DNA from: DASQFI01 sp035633215
GTDB lineage: Bacteria > Acidobacteriota > Vicinamibacteria > Vicinamibacterales > SCN-69-37
Length of the DNA: 64,000 bases
Direction: 5' to 3'
NCBI GenBank assembly: GCA_035633215.1
Contig: DASQFI010000039.1
Location: 496,001 to 560,000, forward strand
Shown: positions 1 to 7,962 of the stretch, one piece after another
How positions within the stretch are numbered: position 1 is the stretch's first letter
Layout of the letters: every line of letters starts with the position of its first letter
Position numbers and translations under genes: made by a program
Notes under the pieces: model-generated
Seen by the model: the letters and a program-made list of their open reading frames with translations, nothing else
What the model was told of the DNA's origin: nothing
The model's database searches: none

Positions 1-464
1 GCGCCCGGCAGCCGCCGCATCTGCCGGAGCCGGTTGACACGAAGCTCGCGGACGCGCACGAGATCGGCGTCGGCCAGATGGGGCCGCGTGATGATATCGG
101 CGAGCAGACCCATCGCCCGCGGGAGGAACTTCGCCAGCGTGGTGAGACCGATGGTCGTGGCATCAGGCGCCGTGTCGACCTCGAGATGACTGCCGATGCG
201 GGCCAGTGCGTCCGACAGCTCGATGGTGTTGCGAGACCCGGCGCCTTCATCCAGGAGATCGGCGACGAGTCCGGTCAGGCCCGGACGATCCGGGGGATCG
301 CTCGCGGTCCCCGTGTCGAGCACGAGCATCACGGAGACGACGGGTACGGCGGGCTGCCCGATCGACCAGACCGCCAGACCATTCTCCAGCGTCGCCTGCT
401 CGATGCGAGGAAAACGAATCAGCGCCGGTGGCCCGACACCCGGCAGCTCGAAACGGTCGGTCAC
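1..464 (-). CDS. M16 family peptidase-like protein, non-catalytic partner (3' end cut by window edge)
   Basis: This is the N-terminal 154 residues of an insulinase-family (M16) protein; the rest lies beyond base 1. It starts at a GTG that shares bases with the TGA stop of the preceding M16 gene (GTGA overlap), so the two are translationally coupled. The fold signature is clear: a strand ending LENGLAVW, then a helix where an active M16 enzyme carries HxxEH. Here that position reads LVADLLDEG, so the zinc motif is absent. M16 pairs commonly combine one zinc-bearing and one inactive subunit that together form the proteolytic chamber, and I infer that arrangement here. No signal peptide is visible at this start. 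Confidence 0.85.
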   Translation of the reverse strand, partial: MTDRFELPGVGPPALIRFPRIEQATLENGLAVWSIGQPAVPVVSVMLVLDTGTASDPPDRPGLTGLVADLLDEGAGSRNTIELSDALARIGSHLEVDTAPDATTIGLTTLAKFLPRAMGLLADIITRPHLADADLVRVRELRVNRLRQMRRLPG

Positions 465-1768
465 CGCACGTCCTCGGCCGGCGTCGAATCGGCGAGCGCC
501 TGGTCGGCCGCGCCCCGGGGGACGACGCTCAACGCCAGCGCCAGATCGGGATCGATCCAGCGTTCAGTCGCGCTTCGCAAACCCTCGCGACTCGCGTTCA
601 GGTACCGCTGCAAATCGGCGTCGAAGTAGTCCGGATCGCGCCGGTAGACGTTGTAGGCGTTCAGTTGATCGGATCGTCCGCCGAACCCGCCGAGTGATTG
701 CAGCCGATAGACGAACGCGGCCTCCGCCTGCGCGCGGCCGCGCTCGAGCTCGTCCTCATCGACCCCCTGGTCGATGACCCGCTTCAGCTCGTCGTGAATC
801 GCGCCGGCGACCTCATCCAGGGTGTGGCCCGGCGCCGCCGTGGCGACGATCTGGAACGTGCTCGCCAGCTCCCGCGACGACTGGCTGGCCGCGAGTTCCG
901 TCGCGATCCGCTGCTCGTGGATCAGGCGTCGATACAGCCGCGACGTGCGGCCGTTGGCCAGCAAGTCCGCGATGAGATCGAGCTCGGCATCGTCGGCCTC
1001 GAACAACGGCGGGGACGGCCACGCCAGGTACAGCCTCGGCAGCTCGACGCGGTCCTCGTACAGGATTTGGCGCCGTTGCGCCCGGACCCGAGCGGCCTTC
1101 ACGGGTGAGGCCGCCGGCCCGCCGGGAATGTTCCCGAACAGCTCTTCCGCCAGCCGGAATGCCTCGGCGGCGGCGACTGCCCCGGCAATGACGAGCGACG
1201 CGTTGCCAGGATGGTAGTACCGCGAAAAGAACGCCCGCGCATCGTCCACGGTCGCCGCGTTGAGGTGTTCCGTATAGCCGATCGTCGGCCAGTGATACGG
1301 ATGATCGGGCGGAAACATGGTCGACATGATCGCCAGCGGCGCCATGCCGTACGGCCGGTTCTCATAATTCTGACGGCGCTCGTTCAGCACGACGTCGCGC
1401 TCGGTCTCGAAACTGGCGTCCGAAAGCGCGGGCAGGAGCCAGCCCATGCGATCGGCTTCCATCCAGAGCGCGAGCCTCAGCGCGCCGGCGGGCATCAGCT
1501 CCCAGTAGTTCGTGCGATCGGTGCTCGTCGAGCCGTTCAGCGAGCCGCCGGCTTCCTGCAGCGGCTCGAAGTACGTGCGAGGCTGATGCGCCGAGCCCTT
1601 GAACATCAGGTGCTCGAAGAGATGCGCGAGACCCGTCCGGTCGGGCCGCTCGTTCTTGGAGCCGACGTGATACCAGACGCTCACCGCGACGAGCGGCATC
1701 CGGTGATCTTCGTGGACGATGACGTCGAGCCCGTTGCCGAGCGTTTGCTTGATGAAGGGAACGTTCAC
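461..1768 (-). CDS. M16 family zinc metallopeptidase (insulinase/processing-peptidase type)
   Basis: A 435-residue M16 peptidase. The inverted zinc motif HLFEH is at residues 49-53, and the third ligand Glu130 lies in ERDVVLNERR, giving the family spacing HxxEH-x76-E. The C-terminal M16 domain follows at about residues 180-360. The GTG start overlaps the last base of the upstream apbC stop (TAGTG), and its own stop overlaps the next M16 gene. No secretion signal is seen, so a cytoplasmic enzyme, perhaps degrading peptides, is likely; the substrate is unknown. The single M16 repeat plus a separate inactive partner is the usual two-gene bacterial layout. Confidence 0.93.
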   Translation of the reverse strand: MNVPFIKQTLGNGLDVIVHEDHRMPLVAVSVWYHVGSKNERPDRTGLAHLFEHLMFKGSAHQPRTYFEPLQEAGGSLNGSTSTDRTNYWELMPAGALRLALWMEADRMGWLLPALSDASFETERDVVLNERRQNYENRPYGMAPLAIMSTMFPPDHPYHWPTIGYTEHLNAATVDDARAFFSRYYHPGNASLVIAGAVAAAEAFRLAEELFGNIPGGPAASPVKAARVRAQRRQILYEDRVELPRLYLAWPSPPLFEADDAELDLIADLLANGRTSRLYRRLIHEQRIATELAASQSSRELASTFQIVATAAPGHTLDEVAGAIHDELKRVIDQGVDEDELERGRAQAEAAFVYRLQSLGGFGGRSDQLNAYNVYRRDPDYFDADLQRYLNASREGLRSATERWIDPDLALALSVVPRGAADQALADSTPAEDVR

Positions 1769-2850
1769 TAACTCACCGGTGTCAGCGGGATGGCCCGGCG
1801 GGAATAGGACGCGATCGACACCTGCTGCGCGACGCGTTCAGCGAGCGCGAAGAGGGCGCGCGCGGGCGGCGAGTCCGGCGCCGACACGACGATGGGCACG
1901 CCCGAGTCGCCGCCGCGGCGGACCGGCTCGTCGAGCGGAATTCGTCCGAGGAACGGCACCGAGAGATCCTTCGCCAGTTGCTCGCCGCCGCCCTTGCCGA
2001 AGATGTCGGTTTCGGTCAGGCAGTGCGGGCACACGAAATGGCTCATGTTCTCGACGAGGCCGATCGTCGGAACGTTGAGCTTGCGATACATCTGCACGGC
2101 CCGGCGGGTGTCGGCGAGAGACACCAGCTGCGGCGTGGTCACGAGCACGGCGCCAGCAACGGGAACCGTCTGGCTGAGACTCAGGGCGACGTCGCCGGTG
2201 CCCGGCGGCATGTCCACGATCAGGTAATCGATGTCGGTCCAGCGCACGTCGCGAAAGAACTGCTGGATCGCGCCGTGAAGCATCGGTCCGCGCCAGATGA
2301 CCGGCGCGTCGTCCTGCGTCAGAAACCCCATCGAGACGATTTGGAGGCCGTAGCGCTCGGCCGGCAGGATTTTCTTTCCGTCGGTCTCGAGCTGGGTCTT
2401 CAGTCCCACCATGATCGGCACGTTCGGCCCGTACATGTCGGCGTCGATCAGCGCGACCCGGCTGCCCCGAGCGGCCAGCGCGACCGCCAGGTTCACGGCC
2501 ACCGTGGTCTTCCCGACCCCGCCCTTGCCGGCGCCGACGGCGATCACGTTCTTCACGCCTTCGACGGGCGCGCGTCCCATTTCCGGTCGCGGCACGGCGC
2601 GCACGCTGGCGGTCATCTCGATCTCGACCTGCCGGACCCCGGGAAGCGCGGCCACCACGCTGCGCGCCTGGTCGCGCAGCAGGTCCTTCACCGGGCACGC
2701 CGGCGTCGTGAGCTCGATCGTGAATGCCACACGCTCGCCATCGATGCGCAGCTGCTTGACGAACCCGAGGGTGACGATGTCCTTGTGGAGGTCGGGATCC
2801 TTGACGGCTCGCAGCGCATCCAGAATCGCCGATTCGGTGACGGTGACCAT
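1768..2850 (-). CDS. apbC: Mrp/ApbC iron-sulfur cluster carrier ATPase
   Basis: A 360-residue MinD/Mrp-family P-loop ATPase. Residues 1-90 form a MIP18/DUF59 domain, then comes the deviant Walker A GKGGVGKTT (about residues 108-116), the DADMYGPN switch region and a CPHC pair near residue 276 that in this family binds a bridging 4Fe-4S cluster. It carries and transfers Fe-S clusters to apoproteins in the cytosol. It is the first gene of a three-gene minus-strand operon with two M16 peptidases, joined by a 1-nt overlap. The family call is firm; the link to proteolysis is only positional. Confidence 0.95.
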   Translation of the reverse strand: MVTVTESAILDALRAVKDPDLHKDIVTLGFVKQLRIDGERVAFTIELTTPACPVKDLLRDQARSVVAALPGVRQVEIEMTASVRAVPRPEMGRAPVEGVKNVIAVGAGKGGVGKTTVAVNLAVALAARGSRVALIDADMYGPNVPIMVGLKTQLETDGKKILPAERYGLQIVSMGFLTQDDAPVIWRGPMLHGAIQQFFRDVRWTDIDYLIVDMPPGTGDVALSLSQTVPVAGAVLVTTPQLVSLADTRRAVQMYRKLNVPTIGLVENMSHFVCPHCLTETDIFGKGGGEQLAKDLSVPFLGRIPLDEPVRRGGDSGVPIVVSAPDSPPARALFALAERVAQQVSIASYSRRAIPLTPVS

Positions 2851-2905
2851 TAATGCATTGTAGTGTGCAAGCGTGTCGAAGACGGCTTCTTGCCTGGCTT
2901 GGGCC

Positions 2906-3241
2906 TTACTTGATCTGCTGCTCGGCCCAATCGCCGATGTATGGCAGCTTGTACCGCTCCCCGCTGAAGGCCTTGAAGATCAAAACCGCCCAGAGAATGA
3001 CGATCCCGACGATGAAGGCAAAGGTCAGCACCGGGCCAACGACCGGCAATCCCCTGAGCACGAAATGCACGATGACCACACCCAGGAACGTAATCGTCGA
3101 TTGCATGGCGTGAAAGCGAACGAACCGGTCCTGCTTTTCGATGATCAGAAAGATGATTCCGGTGAGGGCGCCGCCCAGATACGCCAGCCCGGCGGCAAAC
3201 CGGGGCTCCAGCCCGCTGCGCGATCCGCCGGGCTTCTTCAC
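2906..3241 (-). CDS. DUF4870-type small membrane protein
   Basis: A 111-residue protein with three to four hydrophobic segments and the motif RFVRFHAMQS typical of the DUF4870/TIC20-like family, ending in DWAEQQIK. The start is taken as GTG 3241, which overlaps the TGA stop of the upstream membrane gene (GTGA); the longer open frame reaching 3496 merely shadows that gene. It presumably sits in the inner membrane. Function of the family is unknown. Confidence 0.8.
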   Translation of the reverse strand: MKKPGGSRSGLEPRFAAGLAYLGGALTGIIFLIIEKQDRFVRFHAMQSTITFLGVVIVHFVLRGLPVVGPVLTFAFIVGIVILWAVLIFKAFSGERYKLPYIGDWAEQQIK

Positions 3242-3648
3242 GCCCCCTCCAGCGGTTGCTCGTGAATCTGCGAGCGCGGCGGCCGGCCGAATTCGCGACG
3301 CGCATCGTCGTTCAAAAGCACCCAGAACGCGTAAATGCCGAGCGCCGTGCCGAACGGCACGATCACCAGGTTGGGAACGGCCAGGACGAGGGCCGCGACG
3401 CGGCCCGCGGCCCGGCGCCGCGCCAGCGCGCGCGCCACCAGCATCATCACTCCCCCGGCAGCGACCAGCGTGAGACCGCAGATGACGAAAAGCCACACGG
3501 CAGCATGCTCAGCTGCACCAAGGGATCCGAGCTCGCGAAGCGCGGTGTTCGTGCCGAGGGCCAGGACGAGGAGCGACGTGCCGACGAGCACGGCGAACAC
3601 GCCCCAGATGAAGTGAAGCCAGCCGAGCACGTCTACGTGCGTCTGCAT
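3238..3648 (-). CDS. Small multi-pass membrane protein, unknown function
   Basis: A 136-residue protein with four hydrophobic stretches: residues about 8-30, 48-72, 80-98 and 95-112. An Arg-rich loop (ARALARRRAAG) lies between them and the tail is polar. It is translationally coupled to the downstream DUF4870 gene. I do not recognise a named family. Composition, length and coupling support a real gene rather than a shadow. The strong inverted repeat at 3662-3763 lies immediately upstream, so that repeat occupies its promoter or leader region. Confidence 0.65.
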   Translation of the reverse strand: MQTHVDVLGWLHFIWGVFAVLVGTSLLVLALGTNTALRELGSLGAAEHAAVWLFVICGLTLVAAGGVMMLVARALARRRAAGRVAALVLAVPNLVIVPFGTALGIYAFWVLLNDDARREFGRPPRSQIHEQPLEGA

Positions 3649-3661
3649 CAGCGTCGGAAGC

Positions 3662-3763
3662 GGGGACGGGAGTTTGCTGTGGAAAACTCCCGGGACATCC
3701 CCTCAGCAAAGGCACTTAAAGGAAGCAAGTCCCGGGAGTTTTCCACAGCAAACTCCCGTCCCC
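3662..3763. repeat. Perfect 35-bp inverted repeat with nested dyads (REPIN-like)
   Basis: The arms 3662-3696 and 3729-3763 are exact reverse complements, separated by 32 nt. Each arm is itself a hairpin: GGGAGTTT is followed eight bases later by AAACTCCC. Such a doublet of palindromes in inverted orientation is the architecture of REPIN elements. The arms also carry TGTGGAAAA/TTTTCCACA, close to a DnaA box. No coding role is visible. Confidence 0.9.
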
Positions 3764-4000
3764 TTACTCCCCAAACGCCGTGCGCATCCTCGCGACGATT
3801 TCCGTCATGTTCACGAAATCGATGGCGGCGTCTCCCGGACAGCGGGCGTCGCTCGTCTGAGCGGCCGTCGAGCCGTCGGCGGCGCGGCGCGGCGGTGCGG
3901 AGTCTGCATGGGACGCGGCGGCGCGACGCCGATAAGCACGCTGCAGCCGGCTGGCCCGTGCCACACCGGAAGCGCCGAGGAGGTCGGAATGGTCAGGCAC
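3764..4000 (-). CDS. Doubtful small ORF, Arg/Ala-rich
   Basis: A 78-residue frame that ends exactly at the edge of the inverted repeat. The first 50 residues are low-complexity Arg/Ala. Only the tail, GDAAIDFVNMTEIVARMRTAFGE, looks protein-like (quoted in two parts: GDAAIDFVNM and TEIVARMRTAFGE). It may be a remnant of a gene, or a high-GC artefact. No family recognised. Confidence 0.25.
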   Translation of the reverse strand: MPDHSDLLGASGVARASRLQRAYRRRAAASHADSAPPRRAADGSTAAQTSDARCPGDAAIDFVNMTEIVARMRTAFGE

Positions 4001-4018
4001 GGGAGTTCACGGCAGCGC

Positions 4019-4264
4019 TCAGCGGGCGCCCAGCGACTCGAGCAGTTCACGCCGGGAGGCGTCGTCGAGCGCGTCAAGGGCGACCGTGGCGTCGCATTCA
4101 TCGCAGAGCACCTCGACCAGCGCTGGCCGGCCCTCTTCCTGAGGCGGCTGGAGCTGGCCATCGGCCACGCGCACCAGGTGCATTTGCAACGTCTTCACGA
4201 GGAAATTCTCCGCGTTCCCGCAGTTCGGACACGTCAGCGCCAAAATCCCTCTCCGATAGGCCAA
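4019..4264 (-). CDS. Small zinc-ribbon-like protein
   Basis: An 81-residue protein with two Cys pairs, CPNC at residues 12-15 and CDEC at about 55-58, separated by a beta-like segment (ENFLVKTLQMHL). This arrangement suggests a four-Cys zinc site, as in small zinc ribbons. The C-terminus is a short acidic helix. It lies alone between the doubtful ORF and addA. No named family is recognised, but the amino-acid pattern is not that of a shadow frame. Confidence 0.6.
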   Translation of the reverse strand: MAYRRGILALTCPNCGNAENFLVKTLQMHLVRVADGQLQPPQEEGRPALVEVLCDECDATVALDALDDASRRELLESLGAR

Positions 4265-4353
4265 AAACGAGCAGGCCCGTCAAGAGCATACCGCAGTCCT
4301 CTCGGCACCTTGGAGAAAAACCCTGATTGTTTGGGCCCGGACGGCCCTGTGGC

Positions 4354-7300
4354 TCACTCGAGTGGTACGTCCGGGAGGGGTCCCTGAGGGTAGACGACGC
4401 GGACGTCCACCGCGGTCGCCGCCAGCACGCTCGTGAGCGCCCGTGCGTACAGGTCGGCCTGCGCCCCATGCTCGGGCCGCCGGCCGCCGGTCTTGAATTC
4501 AATGACCGTCACGCGACCATCCGGCATCCGGACCAGGCAATCGATGACGCCACGGATCAGCTCGCCGGGCCGATCGGGTGGCTCGAAGGAGAAGGGCACT
4601 TCGTAGTGACAGTCGCCGGCGCGAAGCATCTGGACGAGGTCCGGGTGACCCCGCAGACGCGCGTAGAGCGCGATGGCCTCGCCTGCCAGATCCTCGAGGT
4701 CGTCCACATCGACGATCTCGACACTTCGCAAGAGTTGCGGGACGAGCGGAAGCAGGCTGGCGGCGTCCACTCCCGGGTCGAGCCCGCGCTGCAGGAGCCG
4801 ATGGACGATGGTCCCGGCGAGCCGCTCCCGCGACATCACGCTCCGGGGCACGGTTGTCAGAGAAACGGCTGAGCCCGGCGGCGCGTCGGTGACCGCACTG
4901 ACGGCGCGCTCAGCGGTCAAGAGCGGCGGAGCGGCTGCGACCGCTGGAATCGCCGCAACAGCGACCACATCCATTTTCGGAAGTTCGGCCGGCGGGCGGC
5001 ACACGCGGAACGCGAAACTGCCGTGTGGCGTGTCCCAACTGACGCGGTCCCCGTCCCTTCGACGCTGCTCAGGGCCGGCCGGCAGCGCCGCGGTCGTGAA
5101 GATCTCGCCCAGGCCCGCCGGCAGGAGCGCGGCCAGACTCCGCGCCGATCGGCGCAGCTTGCCTTTCCTGTCGATCTCGGCCGCGAGATAGAGGCGATCG
5201 CGCGCACGGGTCACGGCGACGTAGAACAATCGCCGCAGCTCCTCGGCCTCGCGCAGCTCCTCGAGGCGCGTCGCGGCCGTCGCGTTGAAAGCCACTTCCG
5301 GTGAGCCGTCTGGACCGCGATCGATGACCGAGAAGCCGCCAGGCCGTCCGCGCCCGCCAATGTGGAGGTTCACGACGAAGACGATCGGAAACTCGAGCCC
5401 CTTCGCCGCATGGATGGTCATCAAGTTGACGGCGCCCGCGGCTTCGACGATGGCGTTCGATTCGTCGCCCGCTCGAAGCGTGTCGAAGTACTCGGCGAGC
5501 CGGCCGACCGTGGCATAGCCGCGATTCTCGACGCGGCGGACGAGCGCCCGCACTTTCTTGATGTTTTCGCGGGCTTGATCGAGCCGCCGGCCGCGCATCT
5601 CGAACGCGTACGCCGAGTCGCGCAGGATCACGTCGATCAGTTCGCTGGCGGGAATCCGATCGGTCAGGCTCAGCCAGCGGGCCACGTCGACCCGCGCACG
5701 GGCGAGCACCTCCCGATCCAGATCCAGATCCTCAAGGCCCGCCGCCTGACCGGAATCGTCCGATCCGATGAGCGATTCGGCGAACGTCGGCGCGAGTCGG
5801 GTCAACGCCGTATCGGACAGTCGGACGAATCGCGAACGAAGGAACTCGGCGGCCCGCAGGTCCGACTCCGGCTGCGCGAAAAACCGCAGCAGGGCCTGCA
5901 GATCCTGCACCTCTGGAGCATCGAAGAAACCCAGCCCCTTGTAGACATACGTCCGGATGCCACGCGCTTCGAGCGCCTCCTCGAAGTACTGATGGCCCGC
6001 GCGCGCGCGGAAGAGGATAGCGATGTCGTCCGGCTTGGCCGGCCGCGGCGCGCCGGATCGGTCGCGAACCATTTCCGTGGCGAGCAGCCGATGAGTCTCG
6101 TCGGCGACGGCGGCGGCAGACGCCGCCATCGATGCCGCGGCGACGACGCCGAGCACCGGCTGGCCGTCGCGGAGGGCGCCCGGGGCCACCGCCGGCACGG
6201 CAAATCGGTCCGCGTCGCCGTACGTGAATCGCTCGTCGAGCGCCTGATCGCTTTGGATCTCCTGCGCGGCCGCGTTGACGAACGCGAGGAGTTCGGGCAC
6301 GGCGCGGAAGCTGGCGGTGATGGCCTGCCGGACCGGGCGGCCGCCGCGGAGCGCACCGATCTTGCGGGCGGCTTCGTCGAGGAGCGTGACTTCGGCGTGC
6401 CGGAAGCGGTAGATCGACTGCTTGCGATCGCCCACGACGAAGATCGACGTCGGCGCGTCGGCGATGCCTTCGCCCTCACCCCAGGCATCGACCAGCAGTT
6501 CCACCAGTCTCCATTGGAGCCGGCTGGTGTCCTGGAACTCATCGACCAGCACATGGTGGTACCGCGCCTGCAGTTTCAGACGGCTGCGCGCGAATTCCTC
6601 CTGGCGCTCCAGGAGCGCGACCGACCGCGCGAGCATGCCGGCAAAGTCGAGCAGCGCGTGTTCCTCCAGCAGCCGTTCGTACATCTCTCCCGCGATCGTG
6701 AGCAGTCGCAGCAGGCCACGCGAGAGCAACCCGTTGATGTCGGCGTCGAGACGCTCGAATTCCTCGAGGATGCCGGGTGCGAGCTTCTGGACGGCTGGCT
6801 CATGCCGGCGCTTCCCGTCAGTCGAGACGAAGCTCGCGCCGAATTCCTTGCCGACCTTCTTCCTCGGATCGCCGTTCTTCGTCAGGAAGTAGCGTTCGAG
6901 CCGGCGGCGGAGCTGCTGGACACGGGCCGGACCCTCCGGGGCGGCCGGCGACTCAGCGAGACGCCCCGACAGCTCATCGAGCGACGTCAGATCCGCGTGC
7001 AGCCAGGCAAATTCCGGCGCCCGGAGCGGACCGTCGTCGATCAGCGCGGCACGGTCGGGAAACGCCTCGAGCCGATCGCGCAGCCGGTTGATGAACGCCG
7101 ACGCGGCGGCCACGGCCGTACCGGCCGTCGTCTGTCGCCGCACGAACTCGGCAACGGCCGGCAGCGCGACATGGCGGCGGTCGAGCAGCGCGCCGATGGC
7201 GTCGCGGAGCACGGGCTGCTTCACGCGCGTGAAGAGCAGGCGCACACTTTCGTCGTGCGGCACGAGCCCGCGCGCGGCACGCAGCGTGAGATCCAGCGCT

Positions 7301-7962
7301 TCATTCGCGAAGCGCGCCATCTCGGTCTCGTCGGCAATCTCGAACCCGGGATCGACGTCGGCCTCGAGCGGGAACTCGCGTAGAAGACTGAAACAAAACG
7401 CGTCGATCGTCGAGATCTGGATGTCGCCGATGCGGTCCTGGAGGTCGCGCCAGCGCTCGGGGGCGAGACCGCCCTCCTCGGCCCGCCGCCGCAGGAGGAC
7501 GAGCACGCGATCGCGCATCTCCGCGGCCGCTTTCCGCGTGAACGTCATCGCGAGGATGTGGCGCGGATCGACGCCGGCTTCGATGAGCCTGGCGTATCGC
7601 GTCACGAGGACGCGTGTTTTCCCGGTCCCCGCCGATGCCTCGAGCACGACGTCGTTGGCCGGATCGACGGCGAACGCGCGCGCCGCCTGGTCGGGCGTCG
7701 CGGCCGCCTCGTCGTCACCGGCGGGCAGATCAAAGACAGGCGCGCCACCGGCGCGCCCCGCCGGAGCGGAGCGGGGCTCGCGGGGTCCCCGCGAGCGACG
7801 GCGAGAGGGGTCCGGGGACGAAGTCCCCGGATCAAAAAGAGGCGCGCCAGAGGCGCGCTCCGCCGGAGCGGAGCGGGGCGCAGGGGTCCCCGCGAGCGAC
7901 GGCGATGGGGGGTCCGGCGGGGCGAAGCCCCCCGGATCATCAAAGAGACTCGGCTGCTTCAT
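4354..7962 (-). CDS. addA: AddA-type UvrD/Rep-like helicase with C-terminal RecB-like nuclease
   Basis: A 1202-residue superfamily-1A helicase-nuclease. Walker A ASAGTGKT is at residues 109-116, followed by the DEFQDTS Walker B, the GDRKQSIYRFRHA motif and the late helicase motif VTRARD. The C-terminus has the RecB nuclease signature, with GVIDC and VIEFKTG supplying the PD-(D/E)xK metal site. With the adjacent AddB-like gene it should process double-strand DNA ends for RecA loading. Its start overlaps the addB stop by 23 nt. Residues 9-77 are an unusual Pro/Arg/Ala-rich block encoded by two palindromic repeat units; family members normally begin near the segment just before Walker A, so this block is an in-frame insertion. 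Confidence 0.93.
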   Translation of the reverse strand: MKQPSLFDDPGGFAPPDPPSPSLAGTPAPRSAPAERASGAPLFDPGTSSPDPSRRRSRGPREPRSAPAGRAGGAPVFDLPAGDDEAAATPDQAARAFAVDPANDVVLEASAGTGKTRVLVTRYARLIEAGVDPRHILAMTFTRKAAAEMRDRVLVLLRRRAEEGGLAPERWRDLQDRIGDIQISTIDAFCFSLLREFPLEADVDPGFEIADETEMARFANEALDLTLRAARGLVPHDESVRLLFTRVKQPVLRDAIGALLDRRHVALPAVAEFVRRQTTAGTAVAAASAFINRLRDRLEAFPDRAALIDDGPLRAPEFAWLHADLTSLDELSGRLAESPAAPEGPARVQQLRRRLERYFLTKNGDPRKKVGKEFGASFVSTDGKRRHEPAVQKLAPGILEEFERLDADINGLLSRGLLRLLTIAGEMYERLLEEHALLDFAGMLARSVALLERQEEFARSRLKLQARYHHVLVDEFQDTSRLQWRLVELLVDAWGEGEGIADAPTSIFVVGDRKQSIYRFRHAEVTLLDEAARKIGALRGGRPVRQAITASFRAVPELLAFVNAAAQEIQSDQALDERFTYGDADRFAVPAVAPGALRDGQPVLGVVAAASMAASAAAVADETHRLLATEMVRDRSGAPRPAKPDDIAILFRARAGHQYFEEALEARGIRTYVYKGLGFFDAPEVQDLQALLRFFAQPESDLRAAEFLRSRFVRLSDTALTRLAPTFAESLIGSDDSGQAAGLEDLDLDREVLARARVDVARWLSLTDRIPASELIDVILRDSAYAFEMRGRRLDQARENIKKVRALVRRVENRGYATVGRLAEYFDTLRAGDESNAIVEAAGAVNLMTIHAAKGLEFPIVFVVNLHIGGRGRPGGFSVIDRGPDGSPEVAFNATAATRLEELREAEELRRLFYVAVTRARDRLYLAAEIDRKGKLRRSARSLAALLPAGLGEIFTTAALPAGPEQRRRDGDRVSWDTPHGSFAFRVCRPPAELPKMDVVAVAAIPAVAAAPPLLTAERAVSAVTDAPPGSAVSLTTVPRSVMSRERLAGTIVHRLLQRGLDPGVDAASLLPLVPQLLRSVEIVDVDDLEDLAGEAIALYARLRGHPDLVQMLRAGDCHYEVPFSFEPPDRPGELIRGVIDCLVRMPDGRVTVIEFKTGGRRPEHGAQADLYARALTSVLAATAVDVRVVYPQGPLPDVPLE
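7732..7938 (-). repeat. Two tandem 102-105 bp palindromic units inserted in frame in addA
   Basis: Copy A (7938-7834, 105 nt) and copy B (7833-7732, 102 nt) are near-identical. On the addA strand each begins GATCCGGGG and ends just before another (C/T)TTTGAT. Each contains several hairpin words, including CCGGGG..CCCCGG, GCTCGCGGGG (followed by CCCCGCGAGC in copy B) and GGCGCGCC pairs. Both lengths are multiples of three, so the addA frame stays open. The pattern resembles protein-coding palindromic elements known from Rickettsia. Confidence 0.85.

Noticed and set aside
5362..7383. 673-residue plus-strand open frame
   Set aside because: Arg/Gly-rich shadow of addA with no domain pattern.
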